DNA from: Neocallimastix lanati (nom. inval.)
Taxonomy: Eukaryota > Neocallimastigomycota > Neocallimastigomycetes > Neocallimastigales > Neocallimastigaceae
DNA length: 64,000 nucleotides
Assembly (NCBI GenBank): GCA_016946835.1
Contig: JACVTC010000047.1
Coordinates: 301,001 to 365,000 of the forward strand
Reading direction: 5' to 3'
Below are positions 50,281-64,000 of the stretch, in pieces; position 1 is the first letter of the stretch, and the number at the start of each line of letters is the position of its first letter. Below the pieces are notes generated by a model that saw only the letters and a list, made by a program, of their open reading frames with translations, searched no databases and was not told the origin of the DNA. The position numbers and the translations under genes were made by a program.

Positions 50281-50903
50281 TGAACATAAGGGGTAGACCT
50301 TGAATACATAAAACCATTATTATTATACTTTTAAAAATAAAACTATTATAAAAATTTAATAAAATTATTGGTTAACCGACTAAAAAATTAGTTTTTTTTT
50401 TTTTTTTTTACATATTAATAATTCTTTAATTATTTTATATAATTATTCAATTTTAATTCATTTTTAACAGAAAATAAAAAAAAAAAAAAAAAAATATAAA
50501 AGAATTTTTATTTTTTATATACTTTATTATTTTGAAACGTTTTATTATTATATATTTACATATTACAAAGTTTATAATCATATATAATATTATTATTTTT
50601 AATATAAATCATAAAAAATATCATTTATATATCTCTTTTATTTTTATTTATTTTTTTTAAATAAATAATATATATATATATAATTTAATAAAAGAATAAT
50701 TAATGATAAAAATAATAATAATAATACGTAATAAAACTTTTTAATTATGATTAACGTAATATTAATTTGATAGATATGGTATTTAATATTAAATTAAAAA
50801 AAAAAAAAATTTAAAAATAAATTGTTTTGTTATTAAAAGGAAAAAAAAAAATACTGAAAAATTTAGATATGTTTGAAAATCGCTTTTAATAGTGGTTTTT
50901 TCG

Positions 50904-50961
<58 letters not shown>

Positions 50962-51216
50962 TATATTGATTTCATAAAAATTTGTATACATGATGCATTA
51001 TAAATAACTTTTTCTTATGGATATATTTATGTGAAAATTATAATAGTTATTAATTATTGAATATAAAAATGTTATTTATAAAGTGTATGTTTTTTTTTTT
51101 TTTTTTTTTTTAAGTTTAGTTTATAGTCAATTACAGTAAATGAATTAATAGCTTTTTCTTATTGTTTCGAATATTAATGACCGTTAAAATAATAATTATT
51201 ATTTATTTAATTATTT
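50281..51216. other. A/T-rich spacer
   Basis: It holds poly-T tracts of up to about 50 bases (50905-50956) and A/T microsatellites. No gene is visible. Confidence 0.6.
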
Positions 51217-52559
51217 TTATTTCTTCATGGTTTCCTTTGAATTGATCGGCGTTGAAGATGTATTTGAAGATGAGGATGAATTCTTTGATGATTTTGAAGA
51301 ATTATTCTTAAATAATTGATGGAAAAGAACATCAATATCTATATCATCATCTTGTTGTTGTTGATATAAACTATTATTAACACAAGAAAGGAAAGTATCT
51401 TCGCTAATACTTTTTAATGGTTGTGGGGTTACAACAGTACTTGAAGACATGCTTTCTTCTTCCTTAGAATAAGCATTAGATGAACTTGTACGTCCAGTGA
51501 ACATACAATCAAGAATATCCCAAGCAGCTAAAATTTGTGATTTTTCTTCTTCACTTCTATCTAAATCAGTCATTCCTGGATTACTATATTTCATTTCACT
51601 AAAACTTTTACATTGTTTAGGTATACTACTAGAAAATGGTACTGGTTCAATTACCTTGTCTTTTTGATCTATAAAATAATATAATAATAAAAAATTTAAA
51701 AAATATATATATAATATAAAAGTTTTTTTTTAAAAAAAAAAAAAAGATTAGATATATATTATAAGCAATTTAAATAAATTATATTATTTAATAATGATAA
51801 AATAAAAATATTAAATATATATATACCAAATTAATAATACATTTAAAAAAAATAATAAATAAAATAAAAAAAATTGAAGAGTTTCCCCTTAAAATAGAGA
51901 ATTCTTATAAAAACGAAATGAAAATATATTAAAGAAAATATTAAATAAACTCAACATAAAAAAATAAATATTAATATATATATAAAATACAACATCCCAT
52001 CATAATTCAAAATAAAACAAATGAAAATGAATATTCTCCTTTTAAATTAACAAATACTCCCATATATTATTTATAAAACCTTTTTAAATACATAAACACT
52101 GATAGTTCAAAAATACAATTAAACCAATAATTAAATAAGAAAAAATTCAATATCCCAAATTTCATTTAAATATTCATATATTTTTTTTTTTGGAGGAAAA
52201 ACAAAAATGCTTACTTTGTAATGATTGTATTTCAAATTCTAATTTCATATCATTAAATAATACAGGTCTATTGGTATAAAATATTTATATATACAATAAA
52301 TAAAAATATTATTAGTATTTTATTCTAAATGTTACTTCTTTAAATGTTTTTTTAAAACTATAATAATTAAATAAACTCACCTGTGTTGTGAAAAGAAGAA
52401 ATTTTGAGCTAAATCTTTATCTAAATTAGTAGATTTGTTTCTCTTCTGTGATAATAAAAAATTATTTAAAGATGTTTTGGAAACGGAAGGAATAGAATGT
52501 TTTAATAACGAAAAAGCACAGTTCATTAAAGAACCACCTCTTATTTGTACGTTACTCAT
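51217..52559 (-). CDS. Unrecognised protein, three exons, Ser-rich C terminus
   Basis: Exons 52381-52559, 52215-52267 and 51217-51668 give 227 residues; both introns are GT-AG (GTGAGT and GTAAGC donors). The start is the ATG at 52557-52559 (MSNVQIRGGSLMN). The composition is far more complex than the surrounding A/T noise, and frames connect exactly over both introns, so this is probably a real gene. The N-terminal 45 residues are basic and Ser/Leu-rich with few acids, which could be a mitochondrial presequence but is not decisive. The middle has a possible helix, SEEEKSQILAAWDILDCMF. The C terminus is disordered-looking: Gln and Asp runs, then a K/S/N/T-rich tail. No family was recognised and no function is proposed. 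Confidence 0.75.
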
Positions 52560-53341
52560 ATTGAACAAAAACAATTTCTTTTTTTTTTTTTTTTTACTTT
52601 AAAATTTTTAAACTTTTATAGAAATTTTTTTTTTTATTTATATTTTTACTTTTTATATAACAATATTCCAATATTTATTTTAAATTAGATATTTAAAATA
52701 TCAAAAGCTTTTGAAAAGTATGAAAAAACCTTTTAATTGAGATATTATTTTATTTATATATATTCGTAAATATAAAAATTTATTTATTCTATATTCTTTT
52801 TTCTATATTTTTTTTTATATTTGAATTTTTTTTTAATTATTTTGTTTTAATTAAGGTATGTTTATATTATCTTAAAATTTTTATATATTAAATTAATATT
52901 TATATATTATGGGTATATAGTTTATATTTCCCTTTTAATTATTAATATTGAAATAATATATTTAAAATTTTATGTTATTTTCCTTTTTTAAAATTAAAAA
53001 AAAAAATAATCTAATTTTATACTATTATACTACACTTGTAATGAATAACTATATTATTATATTATTTATTGTATAATTAATTGTCTATTATACTCTTTAT
53101 ATTATTTTATTATATTTTATTTACAAATAGTTTTAAACTTTATTTTACAATATAAACAATTATTTAATGTTATTTTTATGTTGGTTTTTAAACTCGTCTT
53201 TTTTATTTTTTATTTGACCAACTTTTACTTTTATTTCTCTTTTCAATTAAAAAATTTTTGAATTAAAATATATTTTGAAAATAATAAAAAAAATAAAACA
53301 AAACTTTAAGGCCAAAACTCTTTGTATTTATACTACATTAA

Positions 53342-53375
<34 letters not shown>

Positions 53376-53414
53376 AAATAAATTTTATATCATATATTTC
53401 TTAAAATGGTAATA

Positions 53415-53640
53415 AAATTAAATAATAAAATAATAAAACTAAATAATAAAATAATATAATTAAATAATAAAATAATAATATTAAATAATAAAATAATAAA
53501 ATTAAATACTAAAATAATAAAATTAAATAATAAAATAATAAAATTAAATAATAAAATAATAAAATTAAATAATAAAATAATAAAATTAAATAATAAAAAT
53601 AATAAAATTAAATAATAAAATAATAAAATAATAAAATTAA
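53415..53640. repeat. 21-bp tandem repeat, about ten copies
   Basis: The unit AATTAAATAATAAAATAATAA repeats with a clear 21-base period (for example 53521, 53542, 53563) and small variations at the edges. Confidence 0.9.
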
Positions 53641-55024
53641 TACAATAAAATAGAATAAAAAATAAAAATGAAATAAAATAAAATTAAAATGAGCAATAAT
53701 TTAAAATATATTATAGTTTAATAATTATTTATAATATTGCTTAAATGTTCGTATTTTACAATATATTACATTACATATTATTAAATAATTATTTTATGTT
53801 TTTATATACATTCAATAGATAATATATAATATAAATGTACAATATAAAAAATACGTAATATATTTATATAATATAATATATATAAATTGAATTAAATAAT
53901 ATATTATATATTTAATAGTTTATTTTATATATCAGACATGAATTATGAGCTATTTTTATTAATTTTTATTTTTTATATTTTAAAATTATAAACTTTGATT
54001 TTTAAAATTTTTATTTTTCTTTATATTATTACAAAAATAAAGTTAATTTTAATTATTATTAATAATTTATTAGTTAATTTAGGTAATAAATTAATTAAAG
54101 ATATAAACGACTAAAATCTATTTCATTATATTCAATTATATTTATTATCATATATATATTTATTACTATATTTTTGATGTAGATTATATATTAATTTTCT
54201 ATTGACAATGTAGTATTAATATATTTACTAACTACTATCTAATAATTCATAATTATATATTACAATATAAATTATAAATATATATTAAATTTAAATGTAC
54301 TTATGAATTTAATATAAAATTATAATTTAATATATTGTACATTAAATAATTCTTTGGAATTAGTTAGATTTTTTTTTTCTTAAAAGAATTTTTATTCAAT
54401 TTTAATATATTATTAAATATAATTATATTATAAATAACTATTTAATCTAATTATAAAATCATATTTATTTCTTATATTTTATTTTTTTTTTTTTTGGTTA
54501 TATCATAAACGATTTATTTTTATTATTAATAAAATATATTATCAATTAAAGTTTAATACTATATATATTATAATGGACTATTAATATATAAAAAATGATT
54601 AACCATAGTCATTCGCTTTTTTTTTTTTTTTTTTTTTTTTAAAATTATTTTTTTCTTTAGAATTGTATTTGAATAATATAATAAATAAAGAATAGTCTAT
54701 ATATTATTATATAGCAGAATCTATGGAACAAATATATATTTATATATTTATATATGTTAAGTTATCCCTAATATTAATTTATAATTTAAAACTTTAAATT
54801 TTTATTTAAAAAGTTATTATTAATCACACTCTAACCTTTTTATCTTTATTTGGATGATAAACTTTAAAAATGAGTTTTGTAATATCAATTAATAGTATTT
54901 ATTTCATTAACTTTTAATTGTAATTTGGTGAAGGAAAACTTTTTTTTGTTGTTGTTGTTAATACAAATATTAAATGTAACCTTTTTATAATAATAAAAAT
55001 AAAATAAAAGTTAAAATAATAATA

Positions 55025-55290
55025 ATAATAAAAGAATTTTACCACTATAAGTAGTTAAACAGAATTCTGCTTCTGTCACCACTAAAAATCATCATGGTGA
55101 TAGAAATTATTAACATGAATCAATTCAATAAGATAACACCAGATCAAGCCTAGTTATATAAGAGTATGTATTTCTGTGGAATTGAAATTAATGAGCAGAT
55201 CCATCGATAGGTTTAAAGAATTATATGGAGATAGAATTGATCATATCCAATTAATTCAATAAATAATTTATTTTATTCATGTGGTTCATT
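55025..55290. other. GC-elevated block, possible fossil coding sequence
   Basis: It stands out from the A/T background. From about 55114 one frame reads MNQFNKITPDQA, stop, LYKSMYFCGIEINEQIHR, and after a shift RFKELYGDRIDHIQLIQ. An imperfect 11-bp hairpin (55071-55081 with 55095-55105) lies upstream. It is probably a relic of a mobile element or gene; no family could be assigned. Confidence 0.4.
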
Positions 55291-56329
55291 TGGCAAAACA
55301 AAAAAATAAATAATGATAATAAATTAAATAATTTAAAATAAAAAAAAAAAATTAAATAAGAAAAAATTAAGCAAAAAAAAAATTAAAAAAAAAAAGGGGA
55401 GAAATAATAATTTACAATTAAATATAGATTTAATACTGAAGTTATTTATTAAAAAAATTCATAAACAAACATTTATACTAAATAATTGATCATTAATATT
55501 TACTTTCACACAGTTTTGTAATTTTTAATCCTTTTTATTATTATTATTATTAATTATTTTTTTATTATTTCTTTTTTCAAAGAAGAAAAAAAGATTTTCT
55601 GAAGTAAATAAAGTAAATTCTTTTTATTTTTATTATTAATTCTTTGATTTTTTGATATTATTTATTTCTTAATGAAATCAAAAACAATAAAAAAAATTAA
55701 TGGAAGACTATAGTAGTATTTGAATAGAAAATGAAAGTTTATTCTATTGAAAATTAATAATAATTAATAATAAAAATCTATTTAAAAAAAATTATAGAAA
55801 TATTTGATAGTAATAATTTTTATTAAGTCATGGCTGATGATAGCAATAATTTAATATTTTATTATTAATTAAAAAAAATATTTTTTATAAGAATGATGAA
55901 TTAGACAGTAACAAAGCCACATATAAATATTTTAAATAATAAATAATAAAAAGATTATATTGGGATGTAATAAGAGATTAAAAAAATTATTTTTTTTAGC
56001 TTTAGCCATAAATTATGGGCATAAACACGGTAGTTTATTTAAATATATGATAATTAATTTGTTTCACTTTATCCCTTTCATAATTTATTTATTTTAATTA
56101 TTAACTAATATTACTCTCTTAGCCATATAAAATAATTGAATCATTTGACCTAAACCATTAATAATAATTAATATTTATTTATTAAAAAATTTAAATTTTA
56201 TTATATTTAATATATTTATTTATTTATTTATATAAATATTTAATAATATATTTATATAATATTTATTTATTTATATATTAAATATACAAATTATTTAATT
56301 TATTTATTATTTATTATTTATTATTTATT

Positions 56330-56577
56330 CAATTATTTATTATTTATTCAATTATTTATTATTTATTCAATTATTTATTATTTATTCAATTATTTATTAT
56401 TTATTCAATTATTTATTATTTATTCAATTATTTATTATTTATTCAATTATTTATTATTTATTCAATTATTTATTATTTATTCAATTATTTATTATTTATT
56501 CAATTATTTATTATTTATTCAATTATTTATTATTTATTCAATTATTTATTATTTATTCAATTATTTATTATTTATTT
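56330..56577. repeat. 19-bp tandem repeat, 13 copies
   Basis: CAATTATTTATTATTTATT repeats with an exact 19-base period (C at 56330, 56349, 56368 and so on to 56558). Confidence 0.97.
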
Positions 56578-57565
56578 ATTATTTATTATTTATTTATTAT
56601 TTATTATTTATTATTCAATTATTTATTATTTATTATTGAAATATTTTTTAAAATAATTAAATTTTATACAAAATCAAAATAAATTAATTATAAAATGAAA
56701 TAAATGAAATTAAATAAAATGATACATAATAAAATAATACATAAAATAAAATAAAATAAAATTAAAATAATCAACGGTAAACCCCTTTCATCAATATTTC
56801 ATACCATGGGTAATAGGTATTAATAAAAATTTTTATTAATATCATAATTTAAAACCATATGACTATTCGTATGATTGATTATTAATTTAATTAATGATTA
56901 AAAACAAATAAAAAAAAAATTAATAAAAATTACATTTAAATAAATTAATTTTATTGAATTTCATCATCAATGAAACTTCTTAGATAGATTGTTCTCTATA
57001 ACTTTTCTTGTGTGCTTCGTAATAGTAATAGGAAATAGAAATTTTGAGAATAAGAAAGGATAACTCTTTGATATTAGCTATATAATTTAAAAAATATACT
57101 AATATTAATATTAATATTAATAATATTACTTCTACATAACTACATTGAGAGTCAATAATAATTTGAAATATAGAAATGCATAATTGAATATTACGAATAT
57201 TAATAAATATTATAATTAATATTAATAAAATATTATATTTAATATTTATTAATATTTATTTTCAGGATAAAAATATTATGAAATATTCTATAATATATTA
57301 TTAAAGTTTAATATTATTCAAGGTATTGTTTTTTTCCCATTTTTAGAAAGTTTTTATCTTTATGAATACCTTAAATTTAAGTACTAGTAAATATATTATA
57401 AATATAATAGAATATATAGAACAGTGTTTTCCCTATATATTTCAATCAAAAGTAATATATTTAAAATAAAATATTCATTAATAAATAAATAGTTAATAAT
57501 GAATAGACCATCTTAATTATTTGGAAATAGATATAATAAATAAAATTAGATAAAAGATAAAATTA

Positions 57566-57572
57566 GATATAA

Positions 57573-57648
<76 letters not shown>
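57566..57648. repeat. (AATA)n microsatellite
   Basis: About 20 near-perfect AATA tetramers. Confidence 0.95.
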
Positions 57649-57650
<2 letters not shown>

Positions 57651-58329
57651 GTTTAAAAGATAAACTAATAATAATGAATTAACTTTTCAATGTTTAAATT
57701 CTCCATTGTAATAAAAGTTAACACTATATTTGTTGCTAAAGTAAATTTTACTAAATCGGAAAAGAAATAAAAAAAAATATTGGAAAAGTAAAATAAATAA
57801 ATATAAAAAATAAATAAGTGAATAAATAAATAAATAAATAGATAAATACAGAAGTCGATAAATAAATAATAAATAATATCTATAGATATAGTTAAAGTTT
57901 AATTATTAATAATTAATAATAATAATAAATTTTTTTGAACTTTGATAAAAAGAAATGATAAGTAAATTATCAAACAAATAAACTTCTTCTTAAAATAACA
58001 TTTCTGATAATCATTCAACTGATAACTTTTATATCAATAAAAATAATTATAAATACATAATTATATTAAAAATTTATTATTGTTATTATTATTTATTATT
58101 GTTTTAAGAGTCATGAATCTAAAGCTTATATAATTATGTCAATTTTATTAATATATTTTATATATTTATATAATTATGTCAATTTTATTAATATATTTTA
58201 TATATTTATAATATATTTTATGACCAAGAGTTATTCACACTTAAATATTCTAAATTAAATACTTTTTTGTTATTACATTGAGGTTTATACATTTATCTCA
58301 TATTCACATATTCTAACATATTATTTACT

Positions 58330-58331
58330 AT

Positions 58332-58402
<71 letters not shown>
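58330..58402. repeat. (TTTA)n microsatellite
   Basis: About 18 TTTA tetramers, passing directly into the seven-base array that follows. Confidence 0.95.
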
Positions 58403-58985
58403 TTATTTATTATTTATTTATTATTTATTATTTATTATTTATTATTTATTGTTTATTTATTTATTATTTATTAATTATTACATTTATTATTATTTATTAT
58501 TTATTATTTATTATTTATTATTTATTATTTATTATTTATTATTTATTATTTATTTATTATTTATTATTTATTATTTAATTATTTATTATTTAATTATTTA
58601 TTATTTAATTATTTATTATTTATTAATTATTATTATTATTTATTATTTATTATTTATTATTTATTATTTATTATTTATTATTTATTATTTATTATTTATT
58701 ATTTATTATTTATTATTTATTATTTATTATTTATTATTTATTATTTATTATTTATTTATTTATTATTTATTAATTATTACATTTATTATTATTTATTATT
58801 TATTATTTATTATTTATTATTTATTATTTATTATTTATTATTTATTATTTATTATTTATTATTTATTATTTATTATTTATTATTTATTATTTATTATTTA
58901 TTATTTATTATTTATTTATTATTTATTTATTATTTATTAATTATTACATTTATTATTTATTTATTATTTATTTATTATATTTATT
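58403..58985. repeat. TTATTAT heptamer array with higher-order structure
   Basis: About 580 bases of TTATTAT-type heptamers. A longer punctuating unit, TTATTTATTATTTATTAATT then ATTACATTTATTATT, appears near 58455, 58753 and 58920, so blocks of the array were duplicated. The open frame at 58449-58940 (Y-L-L-F-I-I) is an artefact of the seven-base period. Confidence 0.95.
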
Positions 58986-59475
58986 ATTTAATATTATTCA
59001 AACAATTATTATTGTATTTAATATATTTAATAGTTCAATATATATTTAATCCCCAGTCTAAAAAAAATAGTATATCTTTACCATATTAATTATTAATTAT
59101 TTTTTGCACCATAAGATAATTCCTATGATTCTTTTTAATATTAAATTTATCAAAAAAAATTTTTAATTGAAATTTTAATTTTTAATCAACTAAATGGAAA
59201 TATAAAAGTCGAATATATTGCAATATAATTCCAATATACTATTTTATTTAATAATAAAATTTTATTTAAAAGATGTTAAAATAATAATAATGAAAAACAA
59301 AAAAAGGAAAATTAAAATTTGTACAGATAAAAAAATTTAAAAAAAATTTAAAAATTAATTATTTATTAAAATAATTTTAATTTGTACTAATTAAATAATA
59401 TATAGAATAAAATAAAGGATTTGAATTGAATTTATATATTATCAACAACTATTAATAATTAATTTAAATTTAAAG

Positions 59476-59514
<39 letters not shown>

Positions 59515-59831
59515 AAATGAAAAAATTTCTTTTTTATAGTTAGTAAAAAGTGACATTTAAAATATAAAAATATAAAATATAAAATATAAAATATTTAAAT
59601 AAATATAGAAATAGATATTTAAATTAGAAATGAAATAAAAAAAAGCATTAAAGTTATATTATATGGTAGATGGAATAAAATTTAAAAAAAAATAAATGAT
59701 AATAAATATAAAGAATGCTTAACAATTTTATCATTAATAATAGATAGCAGAGAGAGTATATTCTTTAATAAATTTATATTTTAAATTTTTCATTTTAAAA
59801 TTTATTAATATTAGTATAAATATAATAAATA

Positions 59832-59870
<39 letters not shown>

Positions 59871-60553
59871 GAATAGTAATATTTATAATAAATATACTAA
59901 ATATCATTAATTAATTTTTGGTATTTATTAACAATTTATATGTGGTAAAATTGATCAAAAAAAAAAAAAAATAATAATAATAATAAAAAAAAAAAAGACA
60001 TATGATAAAAGTTATATAAAATATTACCAAAAAGGAAAATAAAAAAAAATATGAAATTCATTAATACTCTATAATAAAATTATTATAAAAAAACATTAGG
60101 TATTATAAATGATAAATAAATAATAAATAAATAAAAGTATTTATTAATGATTGAATAATAAATAATAAATAAATAATTAATTAAATAATTAAATAATAAA
60201 TAGTAAACAATAAAAATAAATAATAAAATAATAACAAATAATAATAAAAATTGATATTTTGTGGAGTTCTAAACATCAATCTTATATCCAAATAGATATT
60301 CATTAATATTTATGTATAGATTGATATTTAAATAATATAAAAAAATTATCATGAAATTAAAAATGAATATTTTAATTTATTATCAAGCTTTTAATGAAGT
60401 TGAATATTGAACATGGCCTATTATTATTATTTTAATTTTATTGAATTATTAGAAAATAAGAAAAATAAACGATATATAAATATAATTTAGTAAAAAAATG
60501 AATTTGGGATTTCCTTATTTCTCCAAAAAATAAACATTTAGAATTCTCTATTC

Positions 60554-60588
<35 letters not shown>

Positions 60589-60894
60589 CCTTTATTATCA
60601 TAATAATAGAGAATAACTAATTAATAGATGTCTTAACATATTTCAATTTAAGAATTATTAATATACTACTACTAATAATAATAAATGAATAAATCATAAA
60701 ATAAAAGGATAATTTCATTAAATATTCTTATTTTATATAAATAATTATTTAAAAAAAAAGTTTATTCATGTGGAAAATAATTAATAAATAATACAGTGAT
60801 AATATTTTATTTATTTATTTATTTATTTATTATCATTCTTTTTTAAATATAAAAAAAATTATCATAAAATAAAATAAAATAAAAATTGTAAAAT

Positions 60895-63115
60895 ATTAAA
60901 TATAAAGTTTAGATTGAATAAAATAAAATAAAATATAATAAAATAAAATATAATAAAATAAAATAAATAGTAAAATATTAAATATAAATTACAGATTGAA
61001 TAAAATAAAATAAAATAAATAGTAGAATATTAATGTAAGTACAGATTAAATAAAATAAAATAAAATAAAATAAAATAAAATAAAATAAAATAAAATAAAA
61101 TAAAATAAAATAAAATAAAATAAAATAAAATAAAATAAAATAAAATAAAATAAAATAAAATAAAATAAAATAAAATAAAATAAAATAAAATAAAATAAAA
61201 TAAAATAAAATAAAATAAAATAAAATAAAATAAAATAAAATAAAATAAAATAAAATAAAATAAAATAAAATAAAATAAAATAAAATAAAATAAAATAAAA
61301 TAAAATAAAATAAAATAAAATAAAATAAAATAAAATAAAATAAAATAAAATAAAATAAAATAAAATAAAATAAAATAAAATAAAATAAAATAAAATAAAA
61401 TAAAATAAAATAAAATAAAATAAAATAAAATAAAATAAAATAAAATAAAATAAAATAAAATAAAATAAAATAAAATAAAATAAAATAAAATAAAATAAAA
61501 TAAAATAAAATAAAATAAAATAAAATAAAATAAAATAAAATAAAATAAAATAAAATAAAATAAAATAAAATAAAATAAAATAAAATAAAATAAAATAAAA
61601 TAAAATAAAATAAAATAAAATAAAATAAAATAAAATAAAATAAAATAAAATAAAATAAAATAAAATAAAATAAATAAAATAAAATAAAATAAAATAAAAT
61701 AAAATAAAATAAAATAAAATAAAATAAAATAAAATAAAATAAAATAAAATAAAATAAAATAAAATAAAATAAAATAAAATAAAATAAAATAAAATAAAAT
61801 AAAATAAATAAAATAAAATAAAATAAAATAAAATAAAATATAATAAAATAAAATAAATAGTAAAATATTAAATATAAATTACAGATTGAATAAAATAAAA
61901 TAAAATAAATAGTAGAATATTAATGTAAGTACAGATTAAATAAAATAAAATAAAATAAAATAAAATAAAATAAAATAAAATAAAATAAAATAAAATAAAA
62001 TAAAATAAAATAAAATAAAATAAAATAAAATAAATAAAATAAAATAAAATAAAATAAAATAAAATAAAATAAAATAAAATAAAATAAAATAAAATAAAAT
62101 AAAATAAAATAAAATAAAATAAAATAAAATAAAATAAAATAAAATAAAATAAAATAAATAAAATAAAATAAAATAAAATAAAATAAAATAAAATAAAATA
62201 AAATAAAATAAAATAAAATAAAATAAAATAAAATAAAATAAAATAAAATAAAATAAAATAAAATAAAATAAAATAAAATAAAATAAAATAAAATAAAATA
62301 AAATAAAATAAAATAAAATAAAATAAAATAAAATAAAATAAAATAAAATAAAATAAAATAAAATAAAATAAAATAAAATAAATAAAATAAAATAAAATAA
62401 AATAAAATAAAATAAAATAAAATAAAATAAAATAAAATAAAATAAAATAAAATAAAATAAAATAAATAAAATAAAATAAAATAAAATAAAATAAAATAAA
62501 ATAAAATAAAATAAAATAAAATAAAATAAAATAAAATAAAATAAAATAAAATAAAATAAAATAAAATAAAATAAAATAAAATAAAATAAAATAAAATAAA
62601 ATAAAATAAAATAAAATAAAATAAATAAAATAAAATAAAATAAAATAAAATAAAATAAAATAAATAAAATAAAATAAAATAAAATAAAATAAAATAAAAT
62701 AAAATAAATAAAATAAAATAAAATAAATAAAATAAAATAAATAAAATAAAATAAAATAAAATAAAATAAAATAAAATAAAATAAAATAAAATAAAATAAA
62801 TAAAATAAAATAAAATAAAATAAAATAAAATAAAATAAAATAAAATAAAATAAAATAAAATAAAATAAAATAAAATAAAATAAAATAAAATAAAATAAAA
62901 TAAAATAAAATAAAATAAAATAAAATAAATAAAATAAAATAAAATAAAATAAAATAAAATAAAATAAAATAAAATAAAATAAAATAAAATAAAATAAAAT
63001 AAAATAAAATAAAATAAAATAAAATAAAATAAAATAAAATAAAATAAAATAAAATAAAATAAAATAAAATAAATAAAATAAAATAAAATAAAATAAAATA
63101 AAATAAATAAAAATA
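60895..63115. repeat. AAAAT satellite, about 2.2 kb, with 890-bp higher-order duplication
   Basis: Long pure AAAAT arrays occupy about 61046-61850 and 61941-63113, with occasional AAAT phase slips. A non-repetitive unit of about 100 bases (AAATAAATAGTAAAATATTA to AGTACAGATTAAATAAAAT) at 60961 recurs identically at 61851, exactly 890 bases later, and a partial, more diverged relative precedes it near 60890. The long minus-strand open frame here (61868-63148) is only the five-base repeat translated. Confidence 0.97.
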
Positions 63116-63957
63116 ATAAAAAAATTTTAAAGTTACGTCACAAGGCAAAGCAAAAAAAAAAAAAAAATAAAATAAAATAAAAATTATAAATTAAACAATT
63201 TATATATAAATTGATGATGATAACTCATGATAATAATATGATTAAATATGAATAATTAAAGATATTAAAATTTAAATCTTATATTAGAGAAAAAATTCAT
63301 ATATTATAATAATCCATAAAAATAATAATATTAAAAAAATAATAAAATAAAGTATTTTTATTATTATTTCATGTTACGAATAGTTTATAGAAAAGTTATA
63401 TCAATTATTTAAAACAGGAATAAAAACAAAAAAGTTATAATCATTAACAAAAAAGTTTAAATTGATATTAATAATATTTAATGATAATAGAAAAAACTAG
63501 AATAAATATAAATTAATAATAAATAATAATAAATAAAACAAAATCAAAGGAATAATTTTTAAATATTTTAAGTATATCAGAAAAAAAATATATATATATA
63601 TGTATATATATATATTTATTAAAAGGATAATTAAATAAGATTTAGTGTGTAAAATTAATATTTAATAGAATTAGTTTGGCTGTTCATAATTATCAAATGT
63701 TAATTTGTAAAATTTAAATATAAAAAAAAATTTTTTTTTTATGTTAATTTGTAAAATTAAAAAATTTTTTTTTTTTAATAATTAAATTTATAAGCTTTAC
63801 GACAGTTAAAATTTTTATGCATGAAAATTATAATAATTATAATAATAATGGAATTTTTTTTTTTTTTTATATTCTATTTACTTTTTTTTTTTTTGATATT
63901 CTTAGAATTAAATTAAATGGAAAAGAGGAATAATTTTTAGTCAACTGAAACTAAAAC

Positions 63958-63995
<38 letters not shown>

Positions 63996-64000
63996 TTTCA
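63116..64000. other. A/T-rich DNA at the right edge
   Basis: A slightly more complex patch at 63128-63152 (TTAAAGTTACGTCACAAGGC) directly borders the satellite. The rest is A/T DNA with poly-A/T runs and a terminal TTA array. No gene is visible. Confidence 0.6.

Larger units (their letters stand above)
52560..60900. other. Gene-free A/T-rich DNA with tandem repeats
   Basis: Over 8 kb without a credible gene. It contains the tandem arrays listed separately (53415, 56330, 57566, 58330, 58449), a 40-base direct duplication near 58130-58210, AATA arrays at about 59470-59515, and the GC-elevated block at 55025-55290. The left edge should include the promoter of the 51217-52559 gene. Confidence 0.6.

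Noticed and set aside
58449-58940. 163-residue open frame (I-Y-Y-L-L-F repeats)
   Set aside because: Translation of the seven-base TTATTAT array.
61868-63148. 426-residue open frame on the minus strand
   Set aside because: It is a pure translation of the AAAAT/ATTTT satellite (F-I-L-F-Y repeats); a five-base unit without stops is open in every frame on that strand.

Overview
The window looks like nuclear DNA of an anaerobic gut fungus (Neocallimastigomycota). Intergenic DNA is almost pure A/T with countless homopolymer runs and microsatellites. Genes are modest GC islands split by short A/T-rich introns. One gene encodes tandem fungal dockerins of the CBM10-like type used by anaerobic-fungal cellulosomes, and another is a large CBM1-bearing pectin-degrading enzyme. 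The assignment is inferred from these traits; no marker gene fixes the species.

Layout: (1) 1426-4880 (+), SND1/Tudor-SN in 7 exons. (2) 5740-14884, a retrotransposon graveyard. A nearly intact APE-type LINE (6504-11510, poly-A tail, probable 13-bp target duplication) sits inside older copies of its own family, followed by a badly decayed relative carrying a 15-copy minisatellite. (3) 15210-17506 (-), an ER protein disulfide isomerase with two WCGHC domains, an ERp29-type tail and KDEL, in 10 exons. (4) 23392-26543 (+), a secreted PL4 rhamnogalacturonan lyase - CBM1 - CE12 acetylesterase fusion. (5) 27781-30216 (-), an RS-rich RRM protein. (6) 37386-39133 (+), a secreted triple-dockerin protein whose second C-terminal domain is cut off by TGA at a normally Trp position. 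(7) 40592-47886 (-), VPS11 in 17 exons; its second intron has the hallmarks of a U12-type AT-AC intron. (8) 49690-50280 (-), another LINE 3'-end fossil. (9) 51217-52559 (-), an unrecognised three-exon gene. (10) 52560-64000, gene-free, dominated by tandem repeats including about 2 kb of AAAAT satellite with an 890-bp higher-order duplication.

All exon models were built by hand from splice signals and reading-frame continuity. Every model has a total coding length divisible by three, which supports the boundaries. The secreted enzyme and the dockerin protein fit plant cell-wall degradation; SND1, PDI, VPS11 and the RS/RRM protein are housekeeping. There is no operon-like organisation. No tRNA, rRNA or CRISPR array was recognised. 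The most interesting observations are the apparent minor-spliceosome intron in VPS11, the RG lyase/RG acetylesterase fusion, and the nested LINE family with a conserved C-terminal LLGG block.
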